A stretch of 64,000 nucleotides of DNA from Nocardia acididurans. GTDB taxonomy: Bacteria; Actinomycetota; Actinomycetes; Mycobacteriales; Mycobacteriaceae. The notes under the pieces were generated by a model. That model worked only from the letters and a program-made list of their open reading frames with translations. It did not search any database and was not told the DNA's origin. This document shows, piece after piece, positions 9,724 to 19,210 of this stretch. Within the stretch, counting starts at the first letter, position 1. Each line of letters begins with the position of its first letter. A program made the position numbers and the translations under genes. The stretch covers positions 56,075-120,074 of the forward strand of contig NZ_JAERRJ010000019.1 of assembly GCF_016741815.1 (NCBI RefSeq), read 5' to 3'.

Positions 9724-10038
9724 ATGTTCGTGGAAGCCGACCCTCGAGAATTCCCCAAAACCAGCGCCACCATGAGTGCCGATCACGCGACAGTGCTGTC
9801 CACCACCACAATCGCTGCCAGCCTCATGACACCGGTACCCGCCGCGATCGACGAGGTGAGCGCATTCGCCGCAGCCCAGTTCTCCTCGGCCACGGTCAAA
9901 CTCGTCGGCGCGGTACTCGACTGGTACACCAAGCAGGAACTCGCCAACGCCACCCTGCCGGTGGTCGGTGCGACCTACCAGCTCGGCGACGCCACCAGCG
10001 GGGCGAACGTCGCCATCGCCGGCACCGCCATCCTCTGA
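9724..10038 (+). CDS. PE family protein (ESX substrate)
   Basis: The protein is 104 aa, close to a bare PE domain. ATG 9724 is preferred over GTG 9721 because of its spacing from AGGAG at 9711. The two helices of a PE domain are visible, with a Pro-containing turn (TPVPAAIDEVSAFAAAQF) at about 36-53. The ESX export motif YxxxD/E is present as YTKQE at residues 68-72. The N-terminal PE residues are degenerate: ADPREF stands where mycobacterial PEs have QPE. It pairs with the PPE 13 bp downstream, as PE/PPE heterodimers do. Confidence 0.85.
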   Translation: MFVEADPREFPKTSATMSADHATVLSTTTIAASLMTPVPAAIDEVSAFAAAQFSSATVKLVGAVLDWYTKQELANATLPVVGATYQLGDATSGANVAIAGTAIL

Positions 10039-10051
10039 ACGGACAACCCCG

Positions 10052-11257
10052 GTGTTCCCGATCTGGGCGGCACTGCCACCCGAAGTGAACTCGTTCAAAT
10101 TGACTGCGGGACCTGGCGCCGTACCGATGCTGAACGCCGCCGGCGGCTACACGGTCCTGGCAACCGAAATCCGTACCGCGGCAACCAATCTCCAGCACCA
10201 GGTCCTCTCCCTGATGCACACCTGGCGCGGACCGGCAGCCACCCGGGCTCAGACAGCGTTCCTCAAGAACCTCGCGTGGATGCACGAACTGGCCGCGATA
10301 CTCGACTTCGCAGCCACTCGCGCGGGCACCCAAGCGACGGCCCACACCACCGCGGTCGCCGCCATGCCGCCCCTACCGGCGATCCTGGCCCTCCAGTCGG
10401 CCACCGCCAAGCTGATCGCCACCAACGTCATGCAAACCAACAACGCATTCATCGCCATCAATACCGGCATCTACTTCACCATGTGGATGCAAGCCGCAGC
10501 GGTGATGAACAGCTACGCGAGCGCCACGGTGCCCAACGTCGTCCTGCCGACACCGACCATCGCTCCCGACATCGTGTCACCCGTAGCAGCGGTCGGCGGC
10601 GGGGTCTCGATGCTTCCCGAGGCCCTCATGTCCATGCCCACCGGTCCTGTCGGCGGCGGTCCCGCCCCATCCACCGCCCCTGCACCGAACCCCGGTGCTG
10701 GCCCCAACCCACCCGCCAACCCGCCGGTTGCGCCCTCGACACCCACCTCACCCGGCAACCCAACAACTCCCACCACACCGGACACCTCCACACCGGGAAC
10801 ACTGAATCCGGTCGACGGTCATGCACCCGAATACGGCGGCTACCCGGGCACCGAAACCAGCGAAATCCCCAGCGAGCACGGATTTCTCGGTACCTCGCCG
10901 TACTCACCTACCCTCGCCGCACTCCACAGCGGCAGCATGACCGGTGTGGGTTTGGCCGCTATGACGACCGGCGGGCTCAGCTCGATGTCGGGGACCTCGA
11001 CCGGGTTCCGCATGCCAGCGAACTGGGCAGCGAGAACGGCGACCGCGTTCGGCATCGCCCCCACCTCACTGCCCGCCCAGTTCGTGCCGGCGACAGCCCC
11101 CCGGGGCGTCTCCGCCCCAGCGGCTCAGACGCGGCGTGCACACGATCGAGACGACGAGAACGCCAGAGTCTTCACTCCCCGAGACGAGTACGACGTCCCG
11201 GAACTGGTACCCGTCTCCGCAGTGGGGGTGATCGAGTACGACGACACCAACCACTAG
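10052..11257 (+). CDS. PPE family protein (ESX substrate)
   Basis: The protein is 401 aa, from GTG 10052. The Pro-Pro-Glu motif is at residues 9-11 (ALPPE). A Trp-x-Gly turn is present as WRG at about 58-60, where mycobacterial PPEs usually have WxG between helices 2 and 3. The helical domain spans about 1-180. A Pro/Ser/Thr-rich region follows at about 195-270, then a Gly/Ser-rich tail. The C-terminus is charged and has no secretion motif of its own, as expected since the PE partner carries YxxxE. It should be bound by EspG (12031) before export. Confidence 0.9.
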   Translation: MFPIWAALPPEVNSFKLTAGPGAVPMLNAAGGYTVLATEIRTAATNLQHQVLSLMHTWRGPAATRAQTAFLKNLAWMHELAAILDFAATRAGTQATAHTTAVAAMPPLPAILALQSATAKLIATNVMQTNNAFIAINTGIYFTMWMQAAAVMNSYASATVPNVVLPTPTIAPDIVSPVAAVGGGVSMLPEALMSMPTGPVGGGPAPSTAPAPNPGAGPNPPANPPVAPSTPTSPGNPTTPTTPDTSTPGTLNPVDGHAPEYGGYPGTETSEIPSEHGFLGTSPYSPTLAALHSGSMTGVGLAAMTTGGLSSMSGTSTGFRMPANWAARTATAFGIAPTSLPAQFVPATAPRGVSAPAAQTRRAHDRDDENARVFTPRDEYDVPELVPVSAVGVIEYDDTNH

Positions 11258-11338
11258 TCCAGATATCTAAAGTCCAGTTCCCACTATTCGTCGCGGCAGC
11301 AGTGCCGCAGTCGATCCCCTGAATGAGAGGAATGAGAG

Positions 11339-11686
11339 ATGGCAACCGAAGCAATTCTCTCCGAAGTCAAATCGTCCATTACCAAGGCACAGAGCGTAGT
11401 CGATAACCACCGATCCGACCTGACTAAAGTACAGGGATTGAAGCCTCAATTCGACGCTGCGGCCAAAGGCGCCTCCGGCACCGCGATCCAGCGCGCGCTC
11501 GACGAGGCGTTGGAGAAGGGAAGAAACCTCACTCAACGGCTCGAGAACACCGGCGTCGAATTGAACAAGGCCAAGGATGAGCTCGAGGGCCGCGATCAGG
11601 AGAGCGGCGCGAGCATCCCGGTCGTACCGGACGCACCTGCACCGGTATCGGCAACGATCGACACCAGCCAGATCACTGCCCGCTAG
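11339..11686 (+). CDS. Esx-like helical protein, first of pair
   Basis: The protein is 115 aa, from ATG 11339 after GAGAGGAATGAGAG. It is an all-helical, Lys/Asp/Glu-rich protein in the EsxB position of an ESX locus. The WxG turn of typical WXG100 proteins is missing; GASGTA near residue 50 may occupy that turn. The C-terminal tail (about 90-115) is Pro-rich, and no YxxxD/E motif is visible. It likely forms a heterodimer with the next gene. The family assignment rests on size, helical character and position between PPE and espG. Confidence 0.75.
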   Translation: MATEAILSEVKSSITKAQSVVDNHRSDLTKVQGLKPQFDAAAKGASGTAIQRALDEALEKGRNLTQRLENTGVELNKAKDELEGRDQESGASIPVVPDAPAPVSATIDTSQITAR

Positions 11687-11724
11687 CGGCATTGACGACA
11701 CCGCCACCAGATAGGAGTACACCG

Positions 11725-12030
11725 ATGTCTCACGACCACCTGCTGTTCGACTTCGCGCGAATCAGCCAACTGTTGGACGAGTTGCAGGGATACAACGCCA
11801 GTATCAAGAGCAGCAACTCCGAGGACCTCCGTCAGTTGCGTAGCCAGCTGAACCAGAGCTTCTTCGGCGCGACCGCCACCGGCTGGAACCAGCGCATGGA
11901 TGGACACAACACCGCGTTCGAGCAGTTCACAGCGGGCCTGGACAACCTTGAGAATGTGATCCGAAGGGAACTGGCAAGCCACGGCAACATGCAGACCCTC
12001 GACAACCGGCTGGGCGACAGCTTCAGCTAG
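11725..12030 (+). CDS. Esx-like helical protein, second of pair
   Basis: The protein is 101 aa, from ATG 11725 with TAGGAG upstream. It consists of two predicted helices joined at about residues 49-52 by FFGATATG, where a WXG100 protein has its WxG. It is in the EsxA (ESAT-6) position. The Trp comes later, in TGWNQRMDG. No classical WxG or YxxxD/E is present, so the pair is divergent. Its stop directly abuts the espG start codon at 12031, indicating translational coupling. Confidence 0.75.
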   Translation: MSHDHLLFDFARISQLLDELQGYNASIKSSNSEDLRQLRSQLNQSFFGATATGWNQRMDGHNTAFEQFTAGLDNLENVIRRELASHGNMQTLDNRLGDSFS

Positions 12031-12933
12031 ATGCGAGCGATGAACTCGAAGGACACGGGCTCTGCAGGCCGGCGACTGGTGGACGCGAACCTCACACCAG
12101 CACACCCCGACGAGCCCGTTGTCATCGACATCGGCGTCGACGCAGCCCTCGCGTTGCAGTCGTTGACGGGAATCGACCACTACCCAGCCGTGCTGGCGCT
12201 AGTGCCGAACATCGCCCACCCCGACGACCAGCGACGGGTACACGAAGTCGTTGTCCACGAGCTGACACAAGCCGGTGTTGTCGGCACCGACGGTGTCCAC
12301 CCCGAGGTCGAGAAGTGGCTGCGCAAATTGCATCGGCCCGATATCGAGCTCATCGCCCACATCGCCGACCTGAACGACAATGCAGAGCTGACGGCAATGC
12401 TCCGACTGTCACTCGTTCGTGCTGGCAACGACCATGTGCTCGCGGTCCGCTGTGACGACCGTGTGGTGATTCAACCGATCTTCCACACCGGTCGACACCT
12501 CGCCACTATCACTGCGGCGGTCCTGGCCGCGCTCGGACCGTGCCCGCCACTGGGATTCGAGACCATGTCGGCGACCTTTGAACAATTCGCCGCAGTACCC
12601 GGCGAACCCGAACAACGACGCCGGGCACTGCTGGGGCTCGGCGCGACCGCACACACCGCTGCGGTTCTCACCAAAGCGATGGACGCTATCCGTCGACGCG
12701 GCGAGATCGTCGTGATCGAACACCACGACGGCGAAACAGCACGTCCCGAATTCAGCCTGGCGGTGCTCGACACCCCGCTCGGACGGATCGTGGTCACCCC
12801 GAGTCTCGCCATGGACGGAGGCCGATGGTCCACCTACACCCGGGGCGATGACGCCGCCGTCGCCACCGGAATCGCCGCGCTCATCGAACTGCTGCCCAGG
12901 CGCAGCTGGTTCGACACCACACGCAGCGACTGA
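12031..12933 (+). CDS. espG: EspG-like PE/PPE chaperone
   Basis: The protein is 300 aa. ATG 12031 immediately follows the preceding stop codon. A second ATG at 12040 is possible. The EspG fold is suggested by the overall length, the central motif GRHLATITAAVLAALG at about 153-168, and the C-terminal GRWSTYTRGDDAAVATGIAA. EspG proteins are cytosolic chaperones that bind the tip of the PPE protein and deliver PE/PPE dimers to the matching ESX system. A PE/PPE pair and eccA in the same operon support this. Confidence 0.85.
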   Translation: MRAMNSKDTGSAGRRLVDANLTPAHPDEPVVIDIGVDAALALQSLTGIDHYPAVLALVPNIAHPDDQRRVHEVVVHELTQAGVVGTDGVHPEVEKWLRKLHRPDIELIAHIADLNDNAELTAMLRLSLVRAGNDHVLAVRCDDRVVIQPIFHTGRHLATITAAVLAALGPCPPLGFETMSATFEQFAAVPGEPEQRRRALLGLGATAHTAAVLTKAMDAIRRRGEIVVIEHHDGETARPEFSLAVLDTPLGRIVVTPSLAMDGGRWSTYTRGDDAAVATGIAALIELLPRRSWFDTTRSD

Positions 12934-12962
12934 GCACACCGTCGTGAGAGGGGCGACACCCA

Positions 12963-14195
12963 GTGAGCCACGCAGCCACACCACACAACCGAGCCGCGAA
13001 CCACGGATCCCGCGGTGGCTACGACGCGTTCTTCGACGCCGAGCAGCACGCGAACACCGCACCCGACACAGGCCACGCCACTAGTGCACCGACCGTCGGC
13101 CCTCCCGCTCCCGTCGTCGTCCCCGCGGACGCTCACACCGACTTCACTGGTCTCCCGTCGACACGACACAGTGCCGAACTCGCCGCTTCCACGCGACGCA
13201 CTCCCGCGATCGTCGAGCCTCCGCTTCCGGCAACAATCGTCACCGCTGAGCTGCTGTCGGGTGTCGGTGCGGCGAAACCTGTTGCCCTGCAATCACAACG
13301 TGGTGTTCGCGGTGCACTTAACAAGGTCGGATTCCGATTCGCGCTCTCCGCAGCCGAGCAAGCAGTCGACGACCGCCGCGAACGAATCCGCCGGCGGCTG
13401 GTCGAGACCTATCGCGTCGCGGTGATCAGCGTCAAAGGGGGAGTGGGGCGCACCACCACCACCGCCGCGCTGGGATCGACCTTCGCCCACCTGCGTCCCG
13501 ACCGGGTCGGCGCGGTCGACGCGAGCCCACATTTCGGTGACCTCGCCACCCGCACCCGCCGCCACCCGTACGGGTTGACACTGCGCGACCTCGCACGCGC
13601 CGACCGCCACGCCAGTTTCGCCGCCGTACAGGCCTACTTGTCGATCAACTCCGCCGACCTGGCCACCATCGCCGCGCCGTGGAGCACCGAGAACAGCCAG
13701 GCCCTGACTGGGCAGGAGTATCTCGCCGCCGCCGACATCCTGTGCCGTCATTTCAGTCTGCTGCTGATCGACTGCCACACCGATGTTCTCGATTCCACGA
13801 CCGGCACCGTCCTGCAGCATTGTGACGCCGCAGTGATCACCACCCCGGCCACGGTCAGCGGGCTCACCGGCGCGGCGGCGACCCTCAACTGGCTCGGCGC
13901 GCACGGCTACCAACGGCTGGTCCGGCACTCGTTGATCGCGGTTGTCCACCAGCATCCCGGCAAGCCCGCGGTCTCCTCCGACACGGTGACCGATCTGTTC
14001 ACGGCGGTGGGACGACCCAGTCTGATCCTGCCCTACGACCCGCATCTGGCCGAAGGAGGCGAGATCGACCTGCGTCGACTCCGCGAACCCACCCGCGTGG
14101 CACTCGAAGAGCTCGCCGCCGGGTTGGCCGACGAGTTCCCCGGGTTCACCGTCGTCCACCACGACAGTGCCGACACCGATCGGGGCCGCTCGTGA
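12963..14195 (+). CDS. MinD/ParA-like ATPase of ESX locus (EspI-like)
   Basis: The protein is 410 aa, from GTG 12963 preceded by GAGAGGGG. The N-terminal 150 residues are low-complexity and charged. The ATPase part has a deviant Walker A KGGVGRTT at 158-165. The usual lysine of KGGxGKT is replaced by Arg at 163, so signature Lys158 would be the main phosphate contact. Later motifs include VDASPHFGDL and LLIDCHTD. Such proteins occur in ESX-1 type loci (EspI) and may tune secretion or localise the machinery. Its stop overlaps the eccD start (GTGA). Confidence 0.85.
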   Translation: MSHAATPHNRAANHGSRGGYDAFFDAEQHANTAPDTGHATSAPTVGPPAPVVVPADAHTDFTGLPSTRHSAELAASTRRTPAIVEPPLPATIVTAELLSGVGAAKPVALQSQRGVRGALNKVGFRFALSAAEQAVDDRRERIRRRLVETYRVAVISVKGGVGRTTTTAALGSTFAHLRPDRVGAVDASPHFGDLATRTRRHPYGLTLRDLARADRHASFAAVQAYLSINSADLATIAAPWSTENSQALTGQEYLAAADILCRHFSLLLIDCHTDVLDSTTGTVLQHCDAAVITTPATVSGLTGAAATLNWLGAHGYQRLVRHSLIAVVHQHPGKPAVSSDTVTDLFTAVGRPSLILPYDPHLAEGGEIDLRRLREPTRVALEELAAGLADEFPGFTVVHHDSADTDRGRS

Positions 14196-15724
14196 CCGCC
14201 TCGACCGCCACCCGCACCGACACCGACCCCACAGCCGACCCCGCCCGCAGCGCCGAGGTCGACACCGCGCGGGTCGCGGTCCTGGCCGCCTCCTACCAGG
14301 TTGATGTCGTGCTGCCCACCACGTTCACGATCGAGACCTTCATCGATGACCTGGTCACGGTGCTCACCGAAGCCATCGACGACGACACCGTCGACTTCAC
14401 CCCTGAGCACGGTCAATGGAGTCTGGCGCGTCCCGGCGACCACCCGATGCCTCGCTGGCGGTGCCTGGCCGATCACGATATCGCCGACGGCGCGGTACTC
14501 GCGTTGACCACGGTCGACTCACCCGAGGTCTTCACCCCCGTCGTCGAAGACATCACCGACGCGTTGGCCGTCATCAACGACCGCGAGTTCGCCGAGTTCG
14601 ACCCGCCCACAGCGACCATCGTCGGCTCCTACATCCTCGCCACCACCGCATTCGCCATCACCGCGTTGCTCACCTGGGACTGGACCCGCTCCGGGTCGAT
14701 CCTCACCGGCGCCCTACCTGCATTGCTGCTCGGCGCACTTGCCTGGGGCGCGGCCGTCGCCGCACGACGCCGATTCCGGTCACCGCGCGTGGCGCTCGCG
14801 TTGACGCTCACCGCGCTGCCGCTGCTGTTCAGCGGCACGGCCATGCTCGTACCCACCGCGTACGGCCATCCCGGGCCGTTCGGGCCCGCCAACCTGACCA
14901 CGGGATCGGTGATCGTCGTCCTCGCCGCCATCGGGGCCAACCGGCTCACCGGGACCGCGACGGCCGCACTCACCGCACTCACCGTCCTGGGATTGGTCCT
15001 GTCAACGGTGTCGATGGTGCTGGCGCTGACCACGATCGCACCCCGCCAAGTGTTCGCTGGGACGATGGTCGCCGGGTTGATCCTGCTGACCCTCGCACCC
15101 CGGCTCGCCATGGCGTTGGCGCGCATCCGGCCACCGGATCTTCCCGACCCCGGCAACGCGGTCTCCCCGGCCACCCTCAACGATCTGTTCGAGACCGAGA
15201 CCGCGCGCGGCACCGCCGACCCCGACGATGATCACGATCCCGATCGTGCCGCCGTGGACTTCGAGACCCGTGCGCGCCTGGCCGTGCTGCACCTGCGCGG
15301 GCTGATCGTCGCCGTGGCGGTCCTGCTGACCGGGTCCGCGATCGTCTGCGCCGCCGCCAGCCCCGGCGGGATCCGGGAGATCCTCGTGACACTCGCGATC
15401 GCGGGAATCCTGGCCATGCGTGCTCGCTGGTATCCCGACCGGGTGCAAGCCATCGCGCTGCTCACCGCCGCGACCAGTACCGTGCTGGGGTTGTCGGCGG
15501 TGCTCGTGTGCGCATACACGACAGCACAGGGGCGGATCCTGGTCCTCGGGTGCCTCGCCATCGCCGCCGCGGTGGCCGCGTTCGCGGCCGCGTCGCTGCC
15601 GGGCCGGCGACTCTCCCCGGTGACGCGCCGGGTCATCGACCTGATCGAGTACGCGCTCATCGTCGCCGTCCCGGTCCTCGCGTTCTGGATCATGGGTCTC
15701 TACACCGCGATGCGGAGGATCTGA
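14192..15724 (+). CDS. eccD: EccD, ESX membrane channel component
   Basis: The protein is 510 aa, from GTG 14192 overlapping the upstream stop. Residues about 25-120 form the cytosolic ubiquitin-like domain typical of EccD. From about 145 to the end there are roughly 11 hydrophobic helices, with a cytosolic loop at about 310-360 rich in Asp, Glu and Arg. EccD dimers form the membrane vestibule of the ESX complex. The stop codon overlaps the mycP start by one base (TGATG). Confidence 0.93.
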   Translation: MTASTATRTDTDPTADPARSAEVDTARVAVLAASYQVDVVLPTTFTIETFIDDLVTVLTEAIDDDTVDFTPEHGQWSLARPGDHPMPRWRCLADHDIADGAVLALTTVDSPEVFTPVVEDITDALAVINDREFAEFDPPTATIVGSYILATTAFAITALLTWDWTRSGSILTGALPALLLGALAWGAAVAARRRFRSPRVALALTLTALPLLFSGTAMLVPTAYGHPGPFGPANLTTGSVIVVLAAIGANRLTGTATAALTALTVLGLVLSTVSMVLALTTIAPRQVFAGTMVAGLILLTLAPRLAMALARIRPPDLPDPGNAVSPATLNDLFETETARGTADPDDDHDPDRAAVDFETRARLAVLHLRGLIVAVAVLLTGSAIVCAAASPGGIREILVTLAIAGILAMRARWYPDRVQAIALLTAATSTVLGLSAVLVCAYTTAQGRILVLGCLAIAAAVAAFAAASLPGRRLSPVTRRVIDLIEYALIVAVPVLAFWIMGLYTAMRRI

Positions 15725-17073
15725 TGGGCTCCGCCACCGCCGCCTCGGTCCTGGTCTGCGCGTTGTTGTTCGGGCTCACCATCGCGCCCGCCACCGCGAT
15801 CGCGCCCCCCGAGGTTCTCACCGGCCCGGCCCCGACCGACGCGACCGGGCCGGAGTTCCCCATGCGTCAAGACAAGGGATGTCTGGCCACCGGTGTCCTG
15901 CCCGACAGCGACCTGAGCCGGGTTCCGCCACCGGAACTCACCCTGGACCTGCCTGCGGCCCGCGCGCTGACCCGCGGTGCCGGGGTGACCGTGGCGGTCC
16001 TCGACACCGGTATCAGCGCGCAACCGCGCCTTCCCACACTCAGCGCAGGTGGCGACTTCGTGCTCCCCGACGGGGACGGTCTGTTCGACTGCGATGCGCA
16101 CGGCACACTGATCGCCGGGATCATCGCCGCCGCCGCCGACCCCGGGGACCCCTTCCTCGGCGTCGCTCCCGATGCGCAACTGCTGTCGATACGCCTGCGG
16201 TCGGGTGCGTTCACCGTCGAGCGACCCGGATCCACCGACCGCGCCGAGCAGATCGCACTCGACCTGCGCACCCTCGCCCGCGCGATCACGCGTGCCGCCA
16301 ACTCCGGCGCGCACGTCATCCTCGTCCCACTGCCGGTCTGCGTGCCCGCCCAACTGGGCGTGGACCAGGCGATGCTGTCCGCGGCGATCGGGTACGCCAC
16401 CTTCGAACGGGGAGCGCTGATCATCGCCGGTGCCGGAACAGCCGAGGGCGAATGCGCGCAGAACCCCGCGCCCGATCCCGTCTCCACCACCGATCCCCGC
16501 AACTGGCGCGACGTCGCCACGATCTCCGCGCCGGGATGGTTCACGTCCGCGGTGCTGACCGTCGCCGCTACCACCGCGGCCGGAACCCCCTTGTCGGACA
16601 CCTTGACCGGACCGTGGATCTCGCTCGCCGCGCCCGGCGCCGGCATCGAATCGCTGGGACCCGGTGGCGGTGGGCTCATCAACGGAGTCGGCGCCCCCGG
16701 CAGTCTGGGCGCGGTGGGGGGCCCGTCGTTCGCCGCAGCCTATGTCGCCGGTGTCGCGGCACTGCTGCGCTCACGCTACCCGGCCGAGTCGCCCGCCCAG
16801 ATCACCCAGCGACTGATCGCCACCGCCCACGCGCCGGCACCCGGGACCGACAACACCGTGGGCGCCGGTGTCATCGACCCCCTCGCCGCGCTCAGCGCCC
16901 GCACCCCACCCGCAGACGCGGGCTCGGCGCTGCAACCCGCACAGTTCGCGCTGCCGGCACCGGCGCGGGCCCGCGACACCCGACCGGTCACCGCCACGGC
17001 CCTGGTCGTCGGGCTGTCACTGCTGGCCGCGGTCTGCACCGCGACCGCGGGGTCGCTGCGGAGACGACGATGA
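15724..17073 (+). CDS. mycP: MycP, mycosin subtilisin-like protease of ESX
   Basis: The protein is 449 aa, from ATG 15724. A signal sequence is visible at 1-26 (VLVCALLFGLTIAPATA). The S8 catalytic triad is intact: Asp94 in VAVLDTG, His126 in DAHGTLIAG and Ser335 in GGPSFAAAYVAG. A C-terminal membrane helix at about 420-442 anchors it, followed by a positive tail RRRR. Mycosins sit on the periplasmic face and stabilise the ESX complex. The stop overlaps the eccE start (ATGA). Confidence 0.95.
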   Translation: MGSATAASVLVCALLFGLTIAPATAIAPPEVLTGPAPTDATGPEFPMRQDKGCLATGVLPDSDLSRVPPPELTLDLPAARALTRGAGVTVAVLDTGISAQPRLPTLSAGGDFVLPDGDGLFDCDAHGTLIAGIIAAAADPGDPFLGVAPDAQLLSIRLRSGAFTVERPGSTDRAEQIALDLRTLARAITRAANSGAHVILVPLPVCVPAQLGVDQAMLSAAIGYATFERGALIIAGAGTAEGECAQNPAPDPVSTTDPRNWRDVATISAPGWFTSAVLTVAATTAAGTPLSDTLTGPWISLAAPGAGIESLGPGGGGLINGVGAPGSLGAVGGPSFAAAYVAGVAALLRSRYPAESPAQITQRLIATAHAPAPGTDNTVGAGVIDPLAALSARTPPADAGSALQPAQFALPAPARARDTRPVTATALVVGLSLLAAVCTATAGSLRRRR

Positions 17074-18800
17074 ACCCGCCGATCACGGTCATGGCCGGAC
17101 CCGAAGGCGGCCCTGTCGCGGCAGCGATCCTGGTGGGCAGCCCGGTCCTCACCGTCATAGTGGGCCGAATCCCCTGGTGGGGCACCGCCCTGGTGATCGG
17201 TGTCGTGCTGCTGTGCCTCGGATGGCAGATCCGTGGCCGGACCCCGGTCCGGTGGACGCTCGACGCGGCGCGCTTCCACGCCGGACGCACCGCTCGCGCA
17301 CGACAACGACTGCAGGCACCACGCTGGACGGATGTGACCGTGCCGGCCGGATCGTGCGCCATCGGCGTCACCGACTCGGCGCTACTGGCCATGATCCAGG
17401 TCGCCCCCAATCTCGACCTGCCGACCGTCATCGGCGAGGACTCGATCTACACCGAAGACACCCTCGACACCGACCTGCTCGCGCGCCTGTGCGAGCAGTA
17501 CGGGTTGAGCATCGACATCGACATCGTCACCACCGGCCGACGCGTGCGCCAGATCGGCAGCTACGGCGACCTCTACGGCCAGCTCATCGGCCCGCGCCCC
17601 GTCGTAGGACAGCGCCTGACCTGGCTGGTGCTGCGCCTGGATCTGCACACCAACCTGCGCCAACTCCAACGCCGAGGCCCCACCGCGCGCACTGCGCCCA
17701 CCGCTTTGGCCACGGCCGCCCAGCGCATCGCCGCGCGCCTGCGCGAAGCCGGTATCGCCGCACACCCTCTGCCCACCGACGCCGTCGTCGAAGCCACCCA
17801 GCTACTGCACGAAGGCATCGTGCTCGACAGCCTCAAGGAACGCTGGGGACGGCTGGACTGCCGCGCCACCGGCCGCGCAGTCACCGTCTACGAACTCGAC
17901 TCCACCACCGCCGCTCCCACCGACCTCGACCACTACTGGACCCACGAAACCGGCTCCACCACCGTCGTGGTCAGCCTGCGAAAGCGGCTTGCCCCGCGAG
18001 TGCTGGTCCGCTACATCGCCCCCACCGACACCGACCTACCGGCCGAGTCGGCGCTGCGGTTGCTCACCGGCCACCAGTCGACCGCCCTGCTGGCCACGCT
18101 CCCGACCCCCACCGTCGTGCACGCGCTACCCACCCGCACCCTCGATCACGACCACGACCCGACCGAACCGCCCCTGCAGGTCACCATCGGCCCCAACGGA
18201 CAAGTCCTCGGCGCAATCACCGGACACCGCAACCACACCCTGGCGCTGCCGCTGTTCGACCCCGTGCACTACCACCCCCGGCGACGGACCGTGGACGTAC
18301 ACGCCGAGCTGCCCATCGCTCAGCAGATCGTGCTGCGCGCCGCCGTCGTCGGCGCCGACGTCGAAATCCACACCGACCGACCCGCGAGCTGGGAACGCCT
18401 GGTCAAGGCTCTGGGAGATCACCGATCGCTGCGACTGGCCACGTCCGGCGACCCCGACCACGCCACAACGCCCACGACGCCGGCGACGATCGCGGTCTTC
18501 GACCAGGTGTCACCGCAAGCCTCCCCGGCACCGACCACCCTGACCATCACCGCCCCCGACCAGCCCAGCCCCCGGGACGTGGACTTGGCGATCGAGCAGA
18601 TCGGCGACAGCACCGTCGAGGTCAGCATTCCGATGCGGACGGTGCGCGTGGACCTGATCGAGCCTCGCGGCGAAACCCGCTACGTCCAATCACTGCACCC
18701 GTCTCAGCCCGACAGCACCGAACCCGCGACTTCCAGCGATGCTGCAGCAATCCCATACCAGACGCCTGATCCGGCGGTGAACAGCGGAGACTCACGGTAA
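17070..18800 (+). CDS. eccE: EccE, peripheral ESX membrane component
   Basis: The protein is 576 aa, from ATG 17070. Two N-terminal hydrophobic helices at about 16-52 precede a large soluble domain, the known EccE layout. The segment LNPP-like start, R/W-rich loop and long beta-containing domain fit the family, and it follows mycP as in most ESX loci. Its stop and the next start share one base (TAATG at 18798-18802). It is longer than mycobacterial EccE (often 400-550), with extra sequence at the C-terminus. Confidence 0.88.
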   Translation: MNPPITVMAGPEGGPVAAAILVGSPVLTVIVGRIPWWGTALVIGVVLLCLGWQIRGRTPVRWTLDAARFHAGRTARARQRLQAPRWTDVTVPAGSCAIGVTDSALLAMIQVAPNLDLPTVIGEDSIYTEDTLDTDLLARLCEQYGLSIDIDIVTTGRRVRQIGSYGDLYGQLIGPRPVVGQRLTWLVLRLDLHTNLRQLQRRGPTARTAPTALATAAQRIAARLREAGIAAHPLPTDAVVEATQLLHEGIVLDSLKERWGRLDCRATGRAVTVYELDSTTAAPTDLDHYWTHETGSTTVVVSLRKRLAPRVLVRYIAPTDTDLPAESALRLLTGHQSTALLATLPTPTVVHALPTRTLDHDHDPTEPPLQVTIGPNGQVLGAITGHRNHTLALPLFDPVHYHPRRRTVDVHAELPIAQQIVLRAAVVGADVEIHTDRPASWERLVKALGDHRSLRLATSGDPDHATTPTTPATIAVFDQVSPQASPAPTTLTITAPDQPSPRDVDLAIEQIGDSTVEVSIPMRTVRVDLIEPRGETRYVQSLHPSQPDSTEPATSSDAAAIPYQTPDPAVNSGDSR

Positions 18801-19150
18801 TGTCCGTCACTGTGGTACCGCAGTCCCAACCAGACAACAACGAGACGAGCCCGGCGGTCCAGGACGCGCCGACGCCGCGTCAGATCGCCGCGACGATCTT
18901 CTCCACCCGCCTGGCCGAACTCATCGCCGAGTCGGTCGTCTCCACCGAGGACGGCTCCACCCGTTCGCTGACTCTCTACGCGCTCGCCCAGCACCTCGAA
19001 CTCGCCTACCCCGACGTCCCGGTCTCACAATCGGGCCTCTACCGACTCATCCACGGCGACGCGATCCCTCGCCTCGACCTCATCATCGCCCTCGCGCGGG
19101 TCTTCGATGTACCCCCCGAGTACTTCGTCACCTCCAACCAGCGCAGCTGA
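18800..19150 (+). CDS. EspR-like XRE-type DNA-binding protein
   Basis: The protein is 116 aa, from ATG 18800 overlapping the eccE stop. Residues about 30-115 match the EspR layout: a long first helix (RLAELIAESV), a helix-turn-helix around LYALAQHLELAYPDVPVSQSG, then IHGDAIPRLDLIIALARVF and the ending VPPEYFVTS. EspR in Mycobacterium tuberculosis is a nucleoid-associated regulator of ESX-1 substrate expression. Placement at the end of the ESX core operon suggests autoregulation of this locus. It is a candidate binder of one of the recurrent motifs, without direct evidence. Confidence 0.85.
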   Translation: MSVTVVPQSQPDNNETSPAVQDAPTPRQIAATIFSTRLAELIAESVVSTEDGSTRSLTLYALAQHLELAYPDVPVSQSGLYRLIHGDAIPRLDLIIALARVFDVPPEYFVTSNQRS

Positions 19151-19167
19151 GCCTCACCAGACACGCC

Positions 19168-19182
19168 TCCCACCACGGGGAA
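19168..19182. promoter_or_regulatory. Palindrome-like TCCCA-N4-GGGGA
   Basis: This is a near-match to the recurrent palindrome (centre CCAC), 28 bp before the GTG at 19211. The closeness to the start suggests a promoter or operator for the last two genes of the ESX region. Confidence 0.4.
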
Positions 19183-19210
19183 CAACGGCCACGTCGCACC
19201 CGGATACACC

